A stretch of DNA of 16,442 nt from Solirubrobacterales bacterium (lineage in GTDB: Bacteria; Actinomycetota; Thermoleophilia; Solirubrobacterales; 70-9): the NCBI GenBank assembly GCA_030152505.1, contig JASLJO010000212.1, positions 1 to 16,442 on the forward strand. The letters run 5' to 3'. The notes under the pieces were generated by a model. The model searched no databases. It had not been told where the DNA came from and saw nothing but the letters and a program-made list of their open reading frames with translations. Positions 6,394 through 15,008 of the stretch are shown piece by piece. A program made the translations under genes and the position numbers. The number at the start of each line of letters is the position of its first letter. The first letter of the stretch is position 1.

Positions 6394-8077
6394 GGCGACG
6401 ATCAGCGCCGACGTCGCCGTCGTCGGCGCCGGGCCTGCGGGCATCGTCGTCGGCCTGGGATTGGCCAGAGCCGGGCATCGGGTGGTCCTGCTGGAGAGCG
6501 GGGGCGTGCGCTACGACGCCGAGACGCAGCGTCTCGGCGACGCCGTCGGCGAAGACCCCCTCCACGTTGAAGCGGAGCTGGCGATGCGCCGGCAGCTCGG
6601 CGGCTCCTCCAATCTCTGGGGCGGTCGCTGCGTCCCCTTCGATCCGATCGACTTCGAGCCGCGGCCGATCGTCGGCGATGCGCGATGGCCGGTCGCCTAC
6701 GAGGAGGTCGCGCCCTATCTGCAGCCCGCCTGCGACTGGTGCCGTTGCGGCGAGGCGGTCTTCGACGCGACGCGGGTGCCGGAGTTGGCAGGACGCTCGA
6801 TCGTGCCCGGCTTCATCGATGGCGACGTGCGCGCGACCGAGCTCGAGCGCTGGTCGCTGCCGACCAACTTCGGCCGCGTCTACCGTGCCGAGCTCGAACG
6901 GTCGCGGTCGCTGCGCCTCGAGTCCGGCCTCACCTGCACGGAGATCGTGCCCTGCGCCGAGCGTGGGGAGGACGGGCGCCGCAGGGTCGACCACCTCGTG
7001 GCCCGGCGCAAGGGCGGCGGCACCGTCGAGGTACGAGCCCGCCGCTACGTGATCGCCGCCGGCGGGCTCGGTTCGACCAGGCTGCTCTTCGCCTCCACCG
7101 GCTGCGACCCCGACGGGATCGGCAACCATTCGGGGCACCTCGGCCGTTGGTACATGGCCCACGTCGAGGTGCGGGTCGGCCGCGCCGTCTTCGACACCCC
7201 GCCCGGGCAGACGATCTACGGGCATGAGCGCGACCCCGACGGCGTCTACGTGCGTCGCCGCTTCACCCTCAGCCCCGACCTGCAGCGAAGGGAGCGCCTG
7301 CCCAACGTCGCGCTCTGGCTGGTCAATCCCGAGATCGGCGATGCCGCCCACGGCAGCGGCATCCTCTCCTTCGTCTATCTGCTGCTGGCCTCGCCGCTCG
7401 GCCGCTACTGCGTCGCCGAGGGGATCCGCCAAGCCCACGTGAAGACCACTCGGCCGGCAACCGTGCGGGCGCACCTGCGCAACGTCCTCCGTGACCTCGG
7501 TCCAGCGACGGTCTTCGCCCTCTCCTTCGGCTACCGCCGCTTCCTTCGCCGCGGTCGCAAGGTCCCCGGCTTCTTCGTCCCCAGCGCCGCCAACGAGTAC
7601 CCACTGCTGTACCACGGCGAGCACCTGCCCCACCGGCAGAGCTTCGTCGAGCCGACCGATCGGCTCGACGCCTACGGGATGCCCCGCCTGCGCACCCACC
7701 TCCACTTCGGCGATGAGGATGTACGCAACGTCCTCCGCGTCCACCGGGAGCTTGACCGCTGTCTTCGCCGTCAGGGGCTCGGACGGGTCGAGATGCTCCA
7801 CGATGACGTCGAGGCGGCGATCCGCGATCAGCTCTTCGGCGGCTACCACCAGGCCGGCACCGCGCGGATGTCGGCCCACCCCGAGGACGGCGTCGTCGAC
7901 GGCAACCTCGCGGTCCACGGCTTCGAGGACCTCTACGTCGCCAGTAGCGCCACCTTCCCGACCTCGAGTCAGGCCAACTCGACCTTCATGCTCGTCGCCT
8001 TCGCCGCCCGCCTCGCCGACCAACTGGCGAGTGAGCTCGAGCGGTCCCCGGCGTCCGCCGGGGCCGTCACCGCCTAG
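6386..8077 (+). CDS. GMC-family FAD-dependent oxidoreductase
   Basis: 563 residues. The TTG at 6386 is chosen because GGAAGGAG (6371-6378) lies 7 nt upstream and the dinucleotide-binding motif starts directly after it; the frame upstream (from 5714) is only a shadow of the reductase. FAD-binding VAVVGAGPAGIVVG is at 10-23 with the acidic strand end LLESGG at 35-40, and GGSSNLWGGRC at 72-82 is the usual FAD-contact loop. The C-terminal GMC domain has HQAGTARM starting at His488 and TSSQANSTF with Asn531, giving the His/Asn catalytic arrangement common in bacterial members. Such enzymes oxidise alcohols, often sugars, at the expense of FAD. Translational overlap with the aldo/keto reductase suggests an oxidation/reduction pair, for example epimerising or tailoring a sugar. 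The substrate is not predictable. Confidence 0.9.
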   Translation: MPEATISADVAVVGAGPAGIVVGLGLARAGHRVVLLESGGVRYDAETQRLGDAVGEDPLHVEAELAMRRQLGGSSNLWGGRCVPFDPIDFEPRPIVGDARWPVAYEEVAPYLQPACDWCRCGEAVFDATRVPELAGRSIVPGFIDGDVRATELERWSLPTNFGRVYRAELERSRSLRLESGLTCTEIVPCAERGEDGRRRVDHLVARRKGGGTVEVRARRYVIAAGGLGSTRLLFASTGCDPDGIGNHSGHLGRWYMAHVEVRVGRAVFDTPPGQTIYGHERDPDGVYVRRRFTLSPDLQRRERLPNVALWLVNPEIGDAAHGSGILSFVYLLLASPLGRYCVAEGIRQAHVKTTRPATVRAHLRNVLRDLGPATVFALSFGYRRFLRRGRKVPGFFVPSAANEYPLLYHGEHLPHRQSFVEPTDRLDAYGMPRLRTHLHFGDEDVRNVLRVHRELDRCLRRQGLGRVEMLHDDVEAAIRDQLFGGYHQAGTARMSAHPEDGVVDGNLAVHGFEDLYVASSATFPTSSQANSTFMLVAFAARLADQLASELERSPASAGAVTA

Positions 8078-8094
8078 AACCGAACCGTGGTTCT
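8076..8094. terminator. Short hairpin in the convergent gap
   Basis: AGAACC (8076-8081) pairs with GGTTCT (8089-8094) across a 7-nt loop and spans the 16-nt gap between the convergent stops at 8077 and 8094. The 6-bp stem has no T tract in either direction, so it is at best a weak bidirectional terminator. Confidence 0.3.
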
Positions 8095-8885
8095 CAGGTC
8101 GGCGGCGCCGCCGACGTCTGGTCCGTCAGCCGCTTGCCGGAGACCTGCGCCATCAGCCCGAGGAAGAAGGGGAGGCCCTCGACCAGGTAGCGGCGGCCGA
8201 GCCGGCGCGGCTCCTGGCTGAGCCGGTACAGCCACTCGAAGCCTGTGCGCTGCACCCAGGCCGGGGCGCGGCGGACGTCGCCGGTGACGAAGCTGAAGGA
8301 GACCCCGACGCCGACCAACCAGGCGCTCGGGACGGCGAGTCGCAACGCCTCCATCACCGCGAGCTGCTTGCCCAGAGGGAGCCCGATGTAGATGATGTCG
8401 GGGCGAGCGAGACGCACCCTGCGCAGCAGCTCGGCGACCTCGTCGGCTGAGCGCTCGAAGCCGATCGGCGGGCAGTGGGTTCCCGCGATCCGCAGGCCTC
8501 GGTACCTGTCGCAGAGCTCGTCCGCGGCGGTCTCCGCCGTCCCGGGCGAGCCGCCGAGGAGGTAGACGGCCTGCCCGTGTCTCGCCGCCGCGTCGGAGAG
8601 CGACCAGATCAGGTCCGAGCCGGCGATCCGCGCGGGCAGCGGCGTCCCCTGCAGGCGGCTTGCCCAGACGAGCGGCATGCCGTCGGCGACGACCAGCTCG
8701 CAGCGCTGGAACGCCCGCCTGATCGCAGGTGAGCGACGGTAGGCGCGCAGGTGCTGGAGGTTCGGGGTGAGCACGCAGCCTCCGCCAACCGACTCGACGA
8801 TTCGCCGCACGGCCTCCTGCGGCGAGAGCGCGTCGACGCGCATGTCGAGGATCTCGACCGAGGTTTTCGTCAGCTCGGCAGGCAT
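8094..8885 (-). CDS. WecG/TagA/CpsF-family glycosyltransferase
   Basis: 263 residues, the usual family length. Conserved blocks in order: LTPNLQHL (39-46), VVADGMPLVWASR (65-77, with the Asp68 expected for catalysis), ARIAGSDL (85-92), VYLLGGSPGTAE (107-118), PPIGF (139-143), IYIGLPLGKQ (165-174) and the C-terminal appendage RAPAWVQRTGFEWLYRL (206-222) then EPRRLGRRYL (225-234). The family transfers a sugar (ManNAc or ManNAcA in characterised members) onto a polyprenyl-diphosphate-linked sugar on the cytoplasmic face, so it is likely an early step after the initiating transferase at 3737. An oddity is that the late block usually reading GVGxxFDF is GVGVSFSF here, with Ser for Asp. The start overlaps the upstream glycosyltransferase by 16 nt. 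It is the last gene of the minus-strand operon. Confidence 0.92.
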   Translation of the reverse strand: MPAELTKTSVEILDMRVDALSPQEAVRRIVESVGGGCVLTPNLQHLRAYRRSPAIRRAFQRCELVVADGMPLVWASRLQGTPLPARIAGSDLIWSLSDAAARHGQAVYLLGGSPGTAETAADELCDRYRGLRIAGTHCPPIGFERSADEVAELLRRVRLARPDIIYIGLPLGKQLAVMEALRLAVPSAWLVGVGVSFSFVTGDVRRAPAWVQRTGFEWLYRLSQEPRRLGRRYLVEGLPFFLGLMAQVSGKRLTDQTSAAPPT

Positions 8886-10135
8886 TTCCTCGCGTAGAGC
8901 GCTTGCAGTTGGGCCGCCGACGATTCGGCGTCGAATCCCCGGATCACAGCTTCGCGGCCGTTGCGGCCGAGCCTTCGCCGCAGTTCGGCGTCTTCGAGCA
9001 GATGCGACAGCGAGCCGGCGACCTCGTCGACGCGACCGGGCGCGACGAGGACGCCGCTATGGCCGTCCACGACCAGCTCGGGGATGCCCGCGATCCTCGT
9101 CGTGACCACCGGCACTCCCATCGCCATCGCCTCCATCAGGACGACCGGCACGCCCTCGGCGAAGCTCGGCAGGCAGAAGACCGCGGCCCGTTCGTAGAGA
9201 TCTCGGAGCTCCCCCTGACCGACGGCGCCGAGGAAGGCGACCCGTTCGGCGATCCCGAGCCGCGCGGCGATGCGTTCGAGCTCCGGCCGCAGGCTTCCCT
9301 CTCCGGCGAGGGCCAGCTCGAACTCGATGCCTCGGGCCGCGAGCTCGGCTACCGCTTCCAGCAATACCGCCTGGCCCTTCTCGGGGACGAGGCGACCGAT
9401 GTAGAGGACGGTCGGGGCGTGCCCTGAGCCGTTCGACCCCGCCCCGTTGTGCCCGGCGCCGTTCTGCTCTGCCCGGCGCGTGAACTGCTCGACCGGGATG
9501 CCGACGTGGATGACGTGCAGGCGGTCCCAGGTGTCCGGATCGGTCAGCCCCATCAGCTGACTGCGGGCGAAGTCGCTGATGCAGACCACGAAACGGGCGC
9601 TGCGGACCTTCTCCGTGAGGCGGAAGTGGCGCAGATCGTAGAACTCGGTGGGGCCGTGCATGGTGAAGCTCCAGCCCCACGGCCGCGACGGCTCGACCGC
9701 CGAGCCGATCTCGGCGGCGAGCATGGCGATGTCGGCGGCGGCGTTGGCGAGGTGGACGTGGATGTGACGGATGCCGCGCTTGCGGCACTCGTTCCAGAGC
9801 ACGACCGACTCGACGAAGTAGAAGAGCTGCCAGAGCCGGCCGCGCAGCCCCGGCGGCGCCAGCCTCAGCGCCAGCCGCAGGTTGTCGACGTAGGCCCGGG
9901 GAGACCGCAGTGCCAACCTGAGCTGCGCCCACAGCTGTCGCCGGCGAAAGGGCAGGATCGTGATCGTCGTCTTCGCCGCGGCGCGGTCCCTCGCGGACAG
10001 CAGCTGGTCGGTCGACGTCGGTCGGATCGAGAAGGTGGTGATCCGGGTCCCCAGCCGGCGCAGCGCTTCGACCTCGCGCAGGATGAAGGTGTGCGAGATC
10101 GCCGGGTAGGCGGAGCAGAGATAGGCGATGTTCAT
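8870..10135 (-). CDS. GT4-type glycosyltransferase (colanic-acid/exopolysaccharide type)
   Basis: 421 residues from ATG 10135, which overlaps the stop of the upstream GT2 gene by ATGA. The N-terminal GT-B domain starts MNIAYLCSAYPAISHTFILR, the form seen in WcaL/AmsK-like exopolysaccharide transferases, with HIHVHLAN (124-131) and FTMHGPTEF (157-165). The C-terminal nucleotide-sugar domain has YIGRLVPEKG (245-254), LALAGEG (274-280), and the EX7E element Glu327...Glu335 in FAEGVPVVLMEAMA. The two domains are joined by a low-complexity linker, NGAGHNGAGSNGSGH (225-239), encoded by three 15-bp repeats. It should add a sugar with retention of configuration to the growing lipid-linked repeat unit. 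The donor and acceptor are unknown. Confidence 0.93.
   Translation of the reverse strand: MNIAYLCSAYPAISHTFILREVEALRRLGTRITTFSIRPTSTDQLLSARDRAAAKTTITILPFRRRQLWAQLRLALRSPRAYVDNLRLALRLAPPGLRGRLWQLFYFVESVVLWNECRKRGIRHIHVHLANAAADIAMLAAEIGSAVEPSRPWGWSFTMHGPTEFYDLRHFRLTEKVRSARFVVCISDFARSQLMGLTDPDTWDRLHVIHVGIPVEQFTRRAEQNGAGHNGAGSNGSGHAPTVLYIGRLVPEKGQAVLLEAVAELAARGIEFELALAGEGSLRPELERIAARLGIAERVAFLGAVGQGELRDLYERAAVFCLPSFAEGVPVVLMEAMAMGVPVVTTRIAGIPELVVDGHSGVLVAPGRVDEVAGSLSHLLEDAELRRRLGRNGREAVIRGFDAESSAAQLQALYARKCLPS
9419..9463 (-). repeat. Three tandem 15-bp repeats encoding a flexible linker
   Basis: Three consecutive 15-bp units on the minus strand (AACGGCGCCGGGCAC, AACGGGGCGGGGTCG, AACGGCTCAGGGCAC) encode NGAGH, NGAGS and NGSGH. 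They sit exactly between the two Rossmann domains of the GT4 glycosyltransferase, where length variation is tolerated. The pattern suggests expansion by slippage. Confidence 0.7.
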
Positions 10136-11349
10136 GCGGCCCGCTCCCTGGCCTTGGCCGACGGCGCTCCCCGCTCGGTCCTCACCCAGGCCGTTGGACC
10201 TCTGCCGCCGATCAGCCGCCCATAGAGGCCGATCTTGCTTGCCATCAGCGCCGGAGCAGAGAGCAGGGCACGGTAGACATGCGACGGCGCACCGACCAGG
10301 CGCAGGCCGCCGAGCACGAACGTCGCCTGCGCGAGGGCGGTCAGGATCGAGAGCCCGAGCAGGCGGCGTGAGCGGAGCAGGAGGCCGGCGCCGATGCTGC
10401 CGACGCTGCCCATTGCGATCACCGACTGCGGCGGGACCAGGCACTCGAGGCCCGCATGCAGTCGGCCCACGTCTCCCCTCGCCAGGCCGGAGAGAAGCAG
10501 GCGCCCGCTCCAGCGGCGGATCAGTTGCGCCTTGCCCATTTCCCATCTTGCCTGTTGGCTCGAGCCCGCCTGCAGCGAGGTCGGCACCGCCTGGCTGACC
10601 TGGGCCTCGGGGACGAAGTCGACGCGCTCGCCGGCGAGGACCAGGCGCATGTGGAATTCGCCGTCCTCGACCAGCCCCGTGGTCGTCCAGGGGTTCCGCT
10701 CGAGCAGGTCCCTGGTGAACGCCATGCCGGTGCCGACCAGCCCGCAGGAGAGCCCGAGCCTCTCCTTGCCTAGGAACCGCACCGTGTCTCCCACGGCGAA
10801 GGCGGCGAAGCGCAGCGCCGCGGCGCTGGAGTCCTCCGGGTTGCCGGCGACGTAGTCGACCTGCAGCGCCCTGATTCCGCTGCGCAGCCGCCGATCGACC
10901 GCCGCCATGATGTTCGGCGAGACGAGACAGTCGGCATCGACGAAGACGACCGCGGCGAACGGATCGTCCTCGGCCAGCAGCCGCTCGAGCGCCCAGGCGA
11001 GGGCGAACCCCTTGCCACGGCGCTCCGGATCGGTCCGCTCCCAGACCTCGGCCCCGGCCGCCGAGGCGAGCGCCGCGGTGCCGTCGCCGCAGTTGTCGGC
11101 GACGACGACGATCCGCCGCGCCTGCTCGGGGTATTCGCACCCTCGCAGGGCCTCGACCGTCGGCCCGATGCCGGCCTCCTCGTCGTGGGCGGGGACGAGG
11201 ACGACCAGGCGCAGCTGCCCACCGTCCGGGATGGTGCGCTCTTCCGGGGCCCGCCGTTTCGCGCTTCGCGCCGCCACCAGCAGGGTGAGCAGGTAGAGGG
11301 TCGAGAGCGCCAGCGGCGCCTGCAGGGCGAGGAGCATCCGCCGCGCCAC
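10132..11349 (-). CDS. GT2-family (cellulose-synthase-like) membrane glycosyltransferase
   Basis: 405 residues from GTG 11349, with GGAG about 8 nt upstream and 1 nt from the preceding stop; ATG 11337 four codons on is an alternative. An N-terminal membrane segment lies at about 6-27. The GT-A domain shows LVVLVPAHDEEAGI (48-61), VVADNCGDGT (82-91), VVFVDAD (134-140, the metal-binding DxD), VEDGEF (227-232, catalytic Asp) and QQARW (265-269, the QxxRW signature). C-terminal hydrophobic segments (from about 300) complete the topology. The D, DxD, ED and QxxRW set is that of processive or lipid-linked GT2 enzymes such as cellulose or hyaluronan synthases, but many single-addition enzymes share it. 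It overlaps the following GT4 gene by ATGA. The sugar specificity is unknown. Confidence 0.92.
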   Translation of the reverse strand: MARRMLLALQAPLALSTLYLLTLLVAARSAKRRAPEERTIPDGGQLRLVVLVPAHDEEAGIGPTVEALRGCEYPEQARRIVVVADNCGDGTAALASAAGAEVWERTDPERRGKGFALAWALERLLAEDDPFAAVVFVDADCLVSPNIMAAVDRRLRSGIRALQVDYVAGNPEDSSAAALRFAAFAVGDTVRFLGKERLGLSCGLVGTGMAFTRDLLERNPWTTTGLVEDGEFHMRLVLAGERVDFVPEAQVSQAVPTSLQAGSSQQARWEMGKAQLIRRWSGRLLLSGLARGDVGRLHAGLECLVPPQSVIAMGSVGSIGAGLLLRSRRLLGLSILTALAQATFVLGGLRLVGAPSHVYRALLSAPALMASKIGLYGRLIGGRGPTAWVRTERGAPSAKARERAA

Positions 11350-11350
11350 C

Positions 11351-12217
11351 TCAGACGCTCCAGGTTGCGAAGTCCTTGCCGGTCAACGCCCGCAGGCGCT
11401 CGGTCTCTCCTCCGTAGAGAGATTCCAACCGGGCTCGCAGGTCCTCGTCGAGGGTCGCCTCGGGGAGCGGCGGGAAGAGGCGCTTCTCGAGCTTGCGCCG
11501 AAGCGACCTTCGCAGCGGGGCGGGCACGCGTCGCAGCGACGGGGCCGCGACCCGGCGGACGAAGTAGTTGTAGCCGACCGGGTAGGTGCGCCTCTCGCTG
11601 GTCTTGAGCAGCTCGGCGTCGAACTGGCGGGAGGTGAACGTCGGCTCGACTCCGAGGAAGGCGAAGATCTGCCGCAGGACGGCTTCGCGATCGCTGAGCA
11701 GCTCCGCCTGGTCGACGACGAGGATCTGCTCAGGCGGGAAGAAGCGCAGGTAGTTCTCGAGCTGGGAGGCGTAGAGGCTCATGCAGGTCTCGCGCAACTG
11801 CCGTGGATCGGAGCACTCGCCGAGAACCTCTCGCAGCGACCCGCGCTCGCCGCCCACCGACACCCGATGCCGGTAGTGGGAGACGGTGCGCTCCACGGGG
11901 TCGCGCACCGAGTAGATGAACTTGGCCTCGGGGACCAACTCCCTGATCCTCTCGGGGACTCCTTGGCGAAAGGGATGGCTCGCGTAGCTCGGACACGCCT
12001 CGCCGCGGACGGGAATCGAAGGATCGAAGAGCGCTTCGTACTCCTCGAGAGTCTCGACCCGGCCGAGCTCGTACGGCTTGCCGTTCGGGGGGCCGGAGAA
12101 GAAATGCGTCTCCTTGACGGCCGACATCTGGATCTCCGGGTGGAGATCCAGGTAGTGGTGGAGGCTCGTCGTGCCCGCCTTCGCGGCGCCGATTATGAAG
12201 AAGGTCGGGAGGGCCAT
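11351..12217 (-). CDS. PAPS-dependent sulfotransferase
   Basis: 288 residues from ATG 12217. The frame stays open upstream to 12352, but those residues are Pro/Gly-rich and lack family similarity; the fold begins at once with FFIIGAAKAGTTS. The 5'-phosphosulfate loop AKAGTTS is at 12-18, and the 3'-phosphate site is IYSVRDPVERTVSHYRH (101-117) with Arg105 and Ser113. The C-terminal segment ends in LTGKDFATW, typical of the family. It transfers sulfate from PAPS to a hydroxyl or amine, here most likely on the polysaccharide or its lipid-linked precursor given the flanking glycosyltransferases and flippase. Sulfation of the lasso peptide (core Tyr12 or Tyr19) is a less likely alternative. The 74-nt spacer upstream is the largest gap in the minus-strand operon and shows no clear promoter. 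Confidence 0.92.
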   Translation of the reverse strand: MALPTFFIIGAAKAGTTSLHHYLDLHPEIQMSAVKETHFFSGPPNGKPYELGRVETLEEYEALFDPSIPVRGEACPSYASHPFRQGVPERIRELVPEAKFIYSVRDPVERTVSHYRHRVSVGGERGSLREVLGECSDPRQLRETCMSLYASQLENYLRFFPPEQILVVDQAELLSDREAVLRQIFAFLGVEPTFTSRQFDAELLKTSERRTYPVGYNYFVRRVAAPSLRRVPAPLRRSLRRKLEKRLFPPLPEATLDEDLRARLESLYGGETERLRALTGKDFATWSV

Positions 12218-12291
12218 TCTCGAGTCCGGCTGCAACGCAATTGGAGGCGCCGAACTTTTGCCCCGATCTGATGGAAATCTGGGCCCTGGCT

Positions 12292-15006
12292 CTAGCCCTG
12301 GGGTTGGAGCGACGGCCGGTCTGCCCGGCGGCCGCGCCGCGAGCGGGCCCACGCGGTCACCTCGGCCAGGCGCCGGCGGTCACGGTGGTTGAGGCCGCCG
12401 CAGACCACGAGCACGGCGGCGAAGGCCGTGGCGCCGGCGACCAGCGACAACGGCAGGGCGACGAGCGGCGTGCCGACCCGTTCGACGGCGTGCGCCGCGC
12501 CGAAGCCGGCCGCGTAACACGGGATCAGCACCAGCCGCTGGCGGATCGGCCAGGTGACCCGCAGCGGACGTGAGAGGTGCCCGCGCAGCGCGATGCCCGA
12601 CAGTGCGATGACGACGAGAAACCCGCCCAGCAGCGCCAGCGCCGGCCCGACCATGTGGAGCGGAGGCGTGAGCAGCACGAGCAGGATCACGGTCACGATC
12701 AGCCGGGCGATCGCCACCAGACTGGTCACGCCGGGTCGGTTGACCGCCCACAGCGCCTGCGTCTGCGTCACCGTGACCGAGGCGAGAGCCGGATAGAGAG
12801 TGAGCAGGACGAGGGCCGGCGCGGCGGCGGCGAACCCCGGTCCGAAGATGCCCAGCACCGCGTGCGCGGCGCCGCCGATCGTCGCCGCGAAGAGCAGCAT
12901 GCCGACGACTTCGTAGCGGATCGAGTCGACCAGCGCCCGGTCGAAGCCATGCCCGTCGCTTTCGCTGTGGCGCCCGACCAGGGTCGGGTAGAGCACTTCG
13001 GTGATCCGCATGCTCGCCGTCTGCAGGCTCTTCGGGATGACGAGGGCCCGGCTGTAGGCGCCGACCACCGCCAGGGGCGCGACCATCCCGATCGCCCAGA
13101 TCCCGCCCTGTTGGCTGATCCCCTGCGCCATCTGCCCGGGCGTCGCCTTGAGGCCGAAGCGCAGCAGCTCCGGCAGGGTGCGGAGCCCGGCCCTGTATTC
13201 CTCCAGGCTGAGGCGGGGCCGGGCGAAGGAGTGGGCGACGATCGCGCGGTGGATCAGGGCGGTCAGCGCGGCGCCGATCGTGGCGATCACAAGTCCCCAG
13301 ACCGATCGCCAGGCAAGGCCGATGCCGGTGGCGATGACGAGGAAGCTGACCAGTTCGTCGAGGCGGACCCAGAACAGCTTGCGACCGGCGACGAAGGCGG
13401 AGAGGATCGAGTCGAGGTTCCAGCCGGTGTTGAGGATCAGCGTGTAGCCGGCGATCGAGACGAGCGCCGGGGCGAGCAGCTCGGGAGCGTCGAGGGGCCC
13501 GGGAAAGAGGAAGAGGCAGGCGCCCGCGTCGAGCAGCGCCACGGCGACGGTCAAGCCGACCGAGAAGGTGAAGACGGCGGCGAAGAGCTGGGTCACGCGT
13601 GGCTCCCTCGGCGCCAGCTGGGTGATCTCCTTGATCAGCGCCTGCTGCTCCTTGATCGAGGAGAGCGTCCACATCGCGGCGACGGGAGCCCAGACGAGGG
13701 CGAACTCGCCGATCACCTCGACGCCGTAGAGGCGCGCGGTGACGATCGTCGAGACGAAGCCGAGACCGACGCTGACGAGGAAGCTGAGCGCGCCGAAGAA
13801 GAAGCCGGCGCGATAGCTGCCGCGCTTGCCGGCTCGGATCTCGCGCGGCGGCAGGGGCAGCCGTGCGAGGGCGAGGCCGAAGCGGGTTAGCGTCCGCACC
13901 GCGTAGCCGGCGGTCGAGCCGGGGCGCCTTCCCTCGCCGTCCTTCTCCGCGTGTTCGCGGATCACCTCGGCCGGCGGCGCGATCTGGCGCCGGACGAAAG
14001 CGCGGAACCCTCCCCGTGGCGTGAGCAGGCCGTCGATCAGGCCGATCTGCGCGAACAGCTGCTCCCGGCTGCGGAAGGCGCGGGGCCGGTCCGCCAAGCG
14101 GACCGCGGCACGGGCGCCGATGCCGAGCCGCCCCGGACTCTCGATCTGAGCCAGGCCGACCCTGGCCTTCGCCGTCTCGATCGCCGCCGCGAGGGCGGGC
14201 CGCAGCCGCGGATAGGCGCGGGCCAGCTCGCCCATGGCCCCATCCGGCACCTCGGATCCGAAGCGGTCCCACCAGGCGCCGAGGTCGGTCGCGTGCCGCA
14301 ACCCGGTGAACCCGTCGCGGGAGTAGTAGAGGAGCAGGGAGGCGAGCTCGTCCACGCGGGCCGGTCGCCAATCGCTCGGGCGATCGAGGTCAGGGGGCAG
14401 CAGGCGCTCCCTGGCGAAGCTCGACTCGTACCAGTGGATTCGCCAGTGCAGCTCGACCGGGGGCAGGCTCCCATGCTCGTGGGGGAGGGAGAAGTGGAGG
14501 AGGGGCAGCCCGTTCGTGCCGAGGTGATCCGCCGGCGCCGCATAGCCGATCGCCCTTGCGGCTTCGACGGCCACCCCGAGGTCCTCCGCGGCGACCAGCA
14601 GGTCGATGTCGCTCGATTGACGACGCCCGGCGTCTCCGTAGACGGCTTCCGAGAGCAGGGGGCCCTTGAGCGCGGCAGAGCGCACGCCCGCGGACCTCAA
14701 CGTGTCGATCATCCGCTCGCTCACCACCTGCAGGAGCGCTGCCTGGCGGCGACCGGCGATGAGCGACTCGGCGATCGTCGCCTCGAACTCCTCGCCGGCC
14801 TCGGCGCCGGCGACCTCGAGGATCCGCGGCCCGAGCAGCGGCAGCAGCCGACCGCTCCGCAGCAGCTCGGTCATGCCCGGCCAGTCGGCCCTTTCGCAGA
14901 GCAGCTGCAGGCGCGGTTGTGCGGCGGCACGTCTGACCGCGCTCTCGGCACAGAGCGCCGCGATCTCCTGCTCGACCGAGGATCGGCCTCCTTTGCCCGC
15001 TCTCAT
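12292..15006 (-). CDS. Nucleotidyltransferase (PF14907-type) fused to Wzx-like polysaccharide flippase
   Basis: A single 904-residue frame. Residues 1 to about 390 are an uncharacterised nucleotidyltransferase: AALKGPLLSEAVYGD (111-125), then SSDIDLLV (131-138) with catalytic-type Asp133/Asp135, VELHW (184-188) as the probable third acidic residue, and FVRRQIAPP toward the end, the layout of NTP_transf_5 proteins found with lasso or PqqD/HprK peptide cassettes. From about 398 (nt 13815 down) the sequence becomes a multi-TM polysaccharide transporter beginning GFFFGALSFLVSVGLGFVST and continuing to about 885, the length of a whole Wzx/MATE-like flippase. No stop, frameshift or good internal start separates the halves; GTG at Val370 has no ribosome site. 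The flippase half should move the lipid-linked repeat unit across the membrane. The nucleotidyltransferase substrate is unknown. It starts 2 nt after the lipoprotein stop. Confidence 0.88.
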   Translation of the reverse strand: MRAGKGGRSSVEQEIAALCAESAVRRAAAQPRLQLLCERADWPGMTELLRSGRLLPLLGPRILEVAGAEAGEEFEATIAESLIAGRRQAALLQVVSERMIDTLRSAGVRSAALKGPLLSEAVYGDAGRRQSSDIDLLVAAEDLGVAVEAARAIGYAAPADHLGTNGLPLLHFSLPHEHGSLPPVELHWRIHWYESSFARERLLPPDLDRPSDWRPARVDELASLLLYYSRDGFTGLRHATDLGAWWDRFGSEVPDGAMGELARAYPRLRPALAAAIETAKARVGLAQIESPGRLGIGARAAVRLADRPRAFRSREQLFAQIGLIDGLLTPRGGFRAFVRRQIAPPAEVIREHAEKDGEGRRPGSTAGYAVRTLTRFGLALARLPLPPREIRAGKRGSYRAGFFFGALSFLVSVGLGFVSTIVTARLYGVEVIGEFALVWAPVAAMWTLSSIKEQQALIKEITQLAPREPRVTQLFAAVFTFSVGLTVAVALLDAGACLFLFPGPLDAPELLAPALVSIAGYTLILNTGWNLDSILSAFVAGRKLFWVRLDELVSFLVIATGIGLAWRSVWGLVIATIGAALTALIHRAIVAHSFARPRLSLEEYRAGLRTLPELLRFGLKATPGQMAQGISQQGGIWAIGMVAPLAVVGAYSRALVIPKSLQTASMRITEVLYPTLVGRHSESDGHGFDRALVDSIRYEVVGMLLFAATIGGAAHAVLGIFGPGFAAAAPALVLLTLYPALASVTVTQTQALWAVNRPGVTSLVAIARLIVTVILLVLLTPPLHMVGPALALLGGFLVVIALSGIALRGHLSRPLRVTWPIRQRLVLIPCYAAGFGAAHAVERVGTPLVALPLSLVAGATAFAAVLVVCGGLNHRDRRRLAEVTAWARSRRGRRADRPSLQPQG

Positions 15007-15008
15007 GC

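Noticed and set aside
6080..8023. 647-codon minus-strand open frame opposite the GMC oxidoreductase
   Set aside because: Low-complexity Val/Glu/Asp/Gly-rich shadow; the plus strand has intact FAD and GMC motifs.
12218..12352. Upstream extension of the sulfotransferase
   Set aside because: Pro/Arg-rich, overlaps the flippase 3' end, and the fold begins right at ATG 12217.
12577..13890. 437-codon plus-strand open frame opposite the flippase
   Set aside because: Composition is Arg/Asp/Glu/Gly-rich repetitive, typical of the antisense of GC-rich coding DNA, and the minus strand holds a clear membrane transporter.
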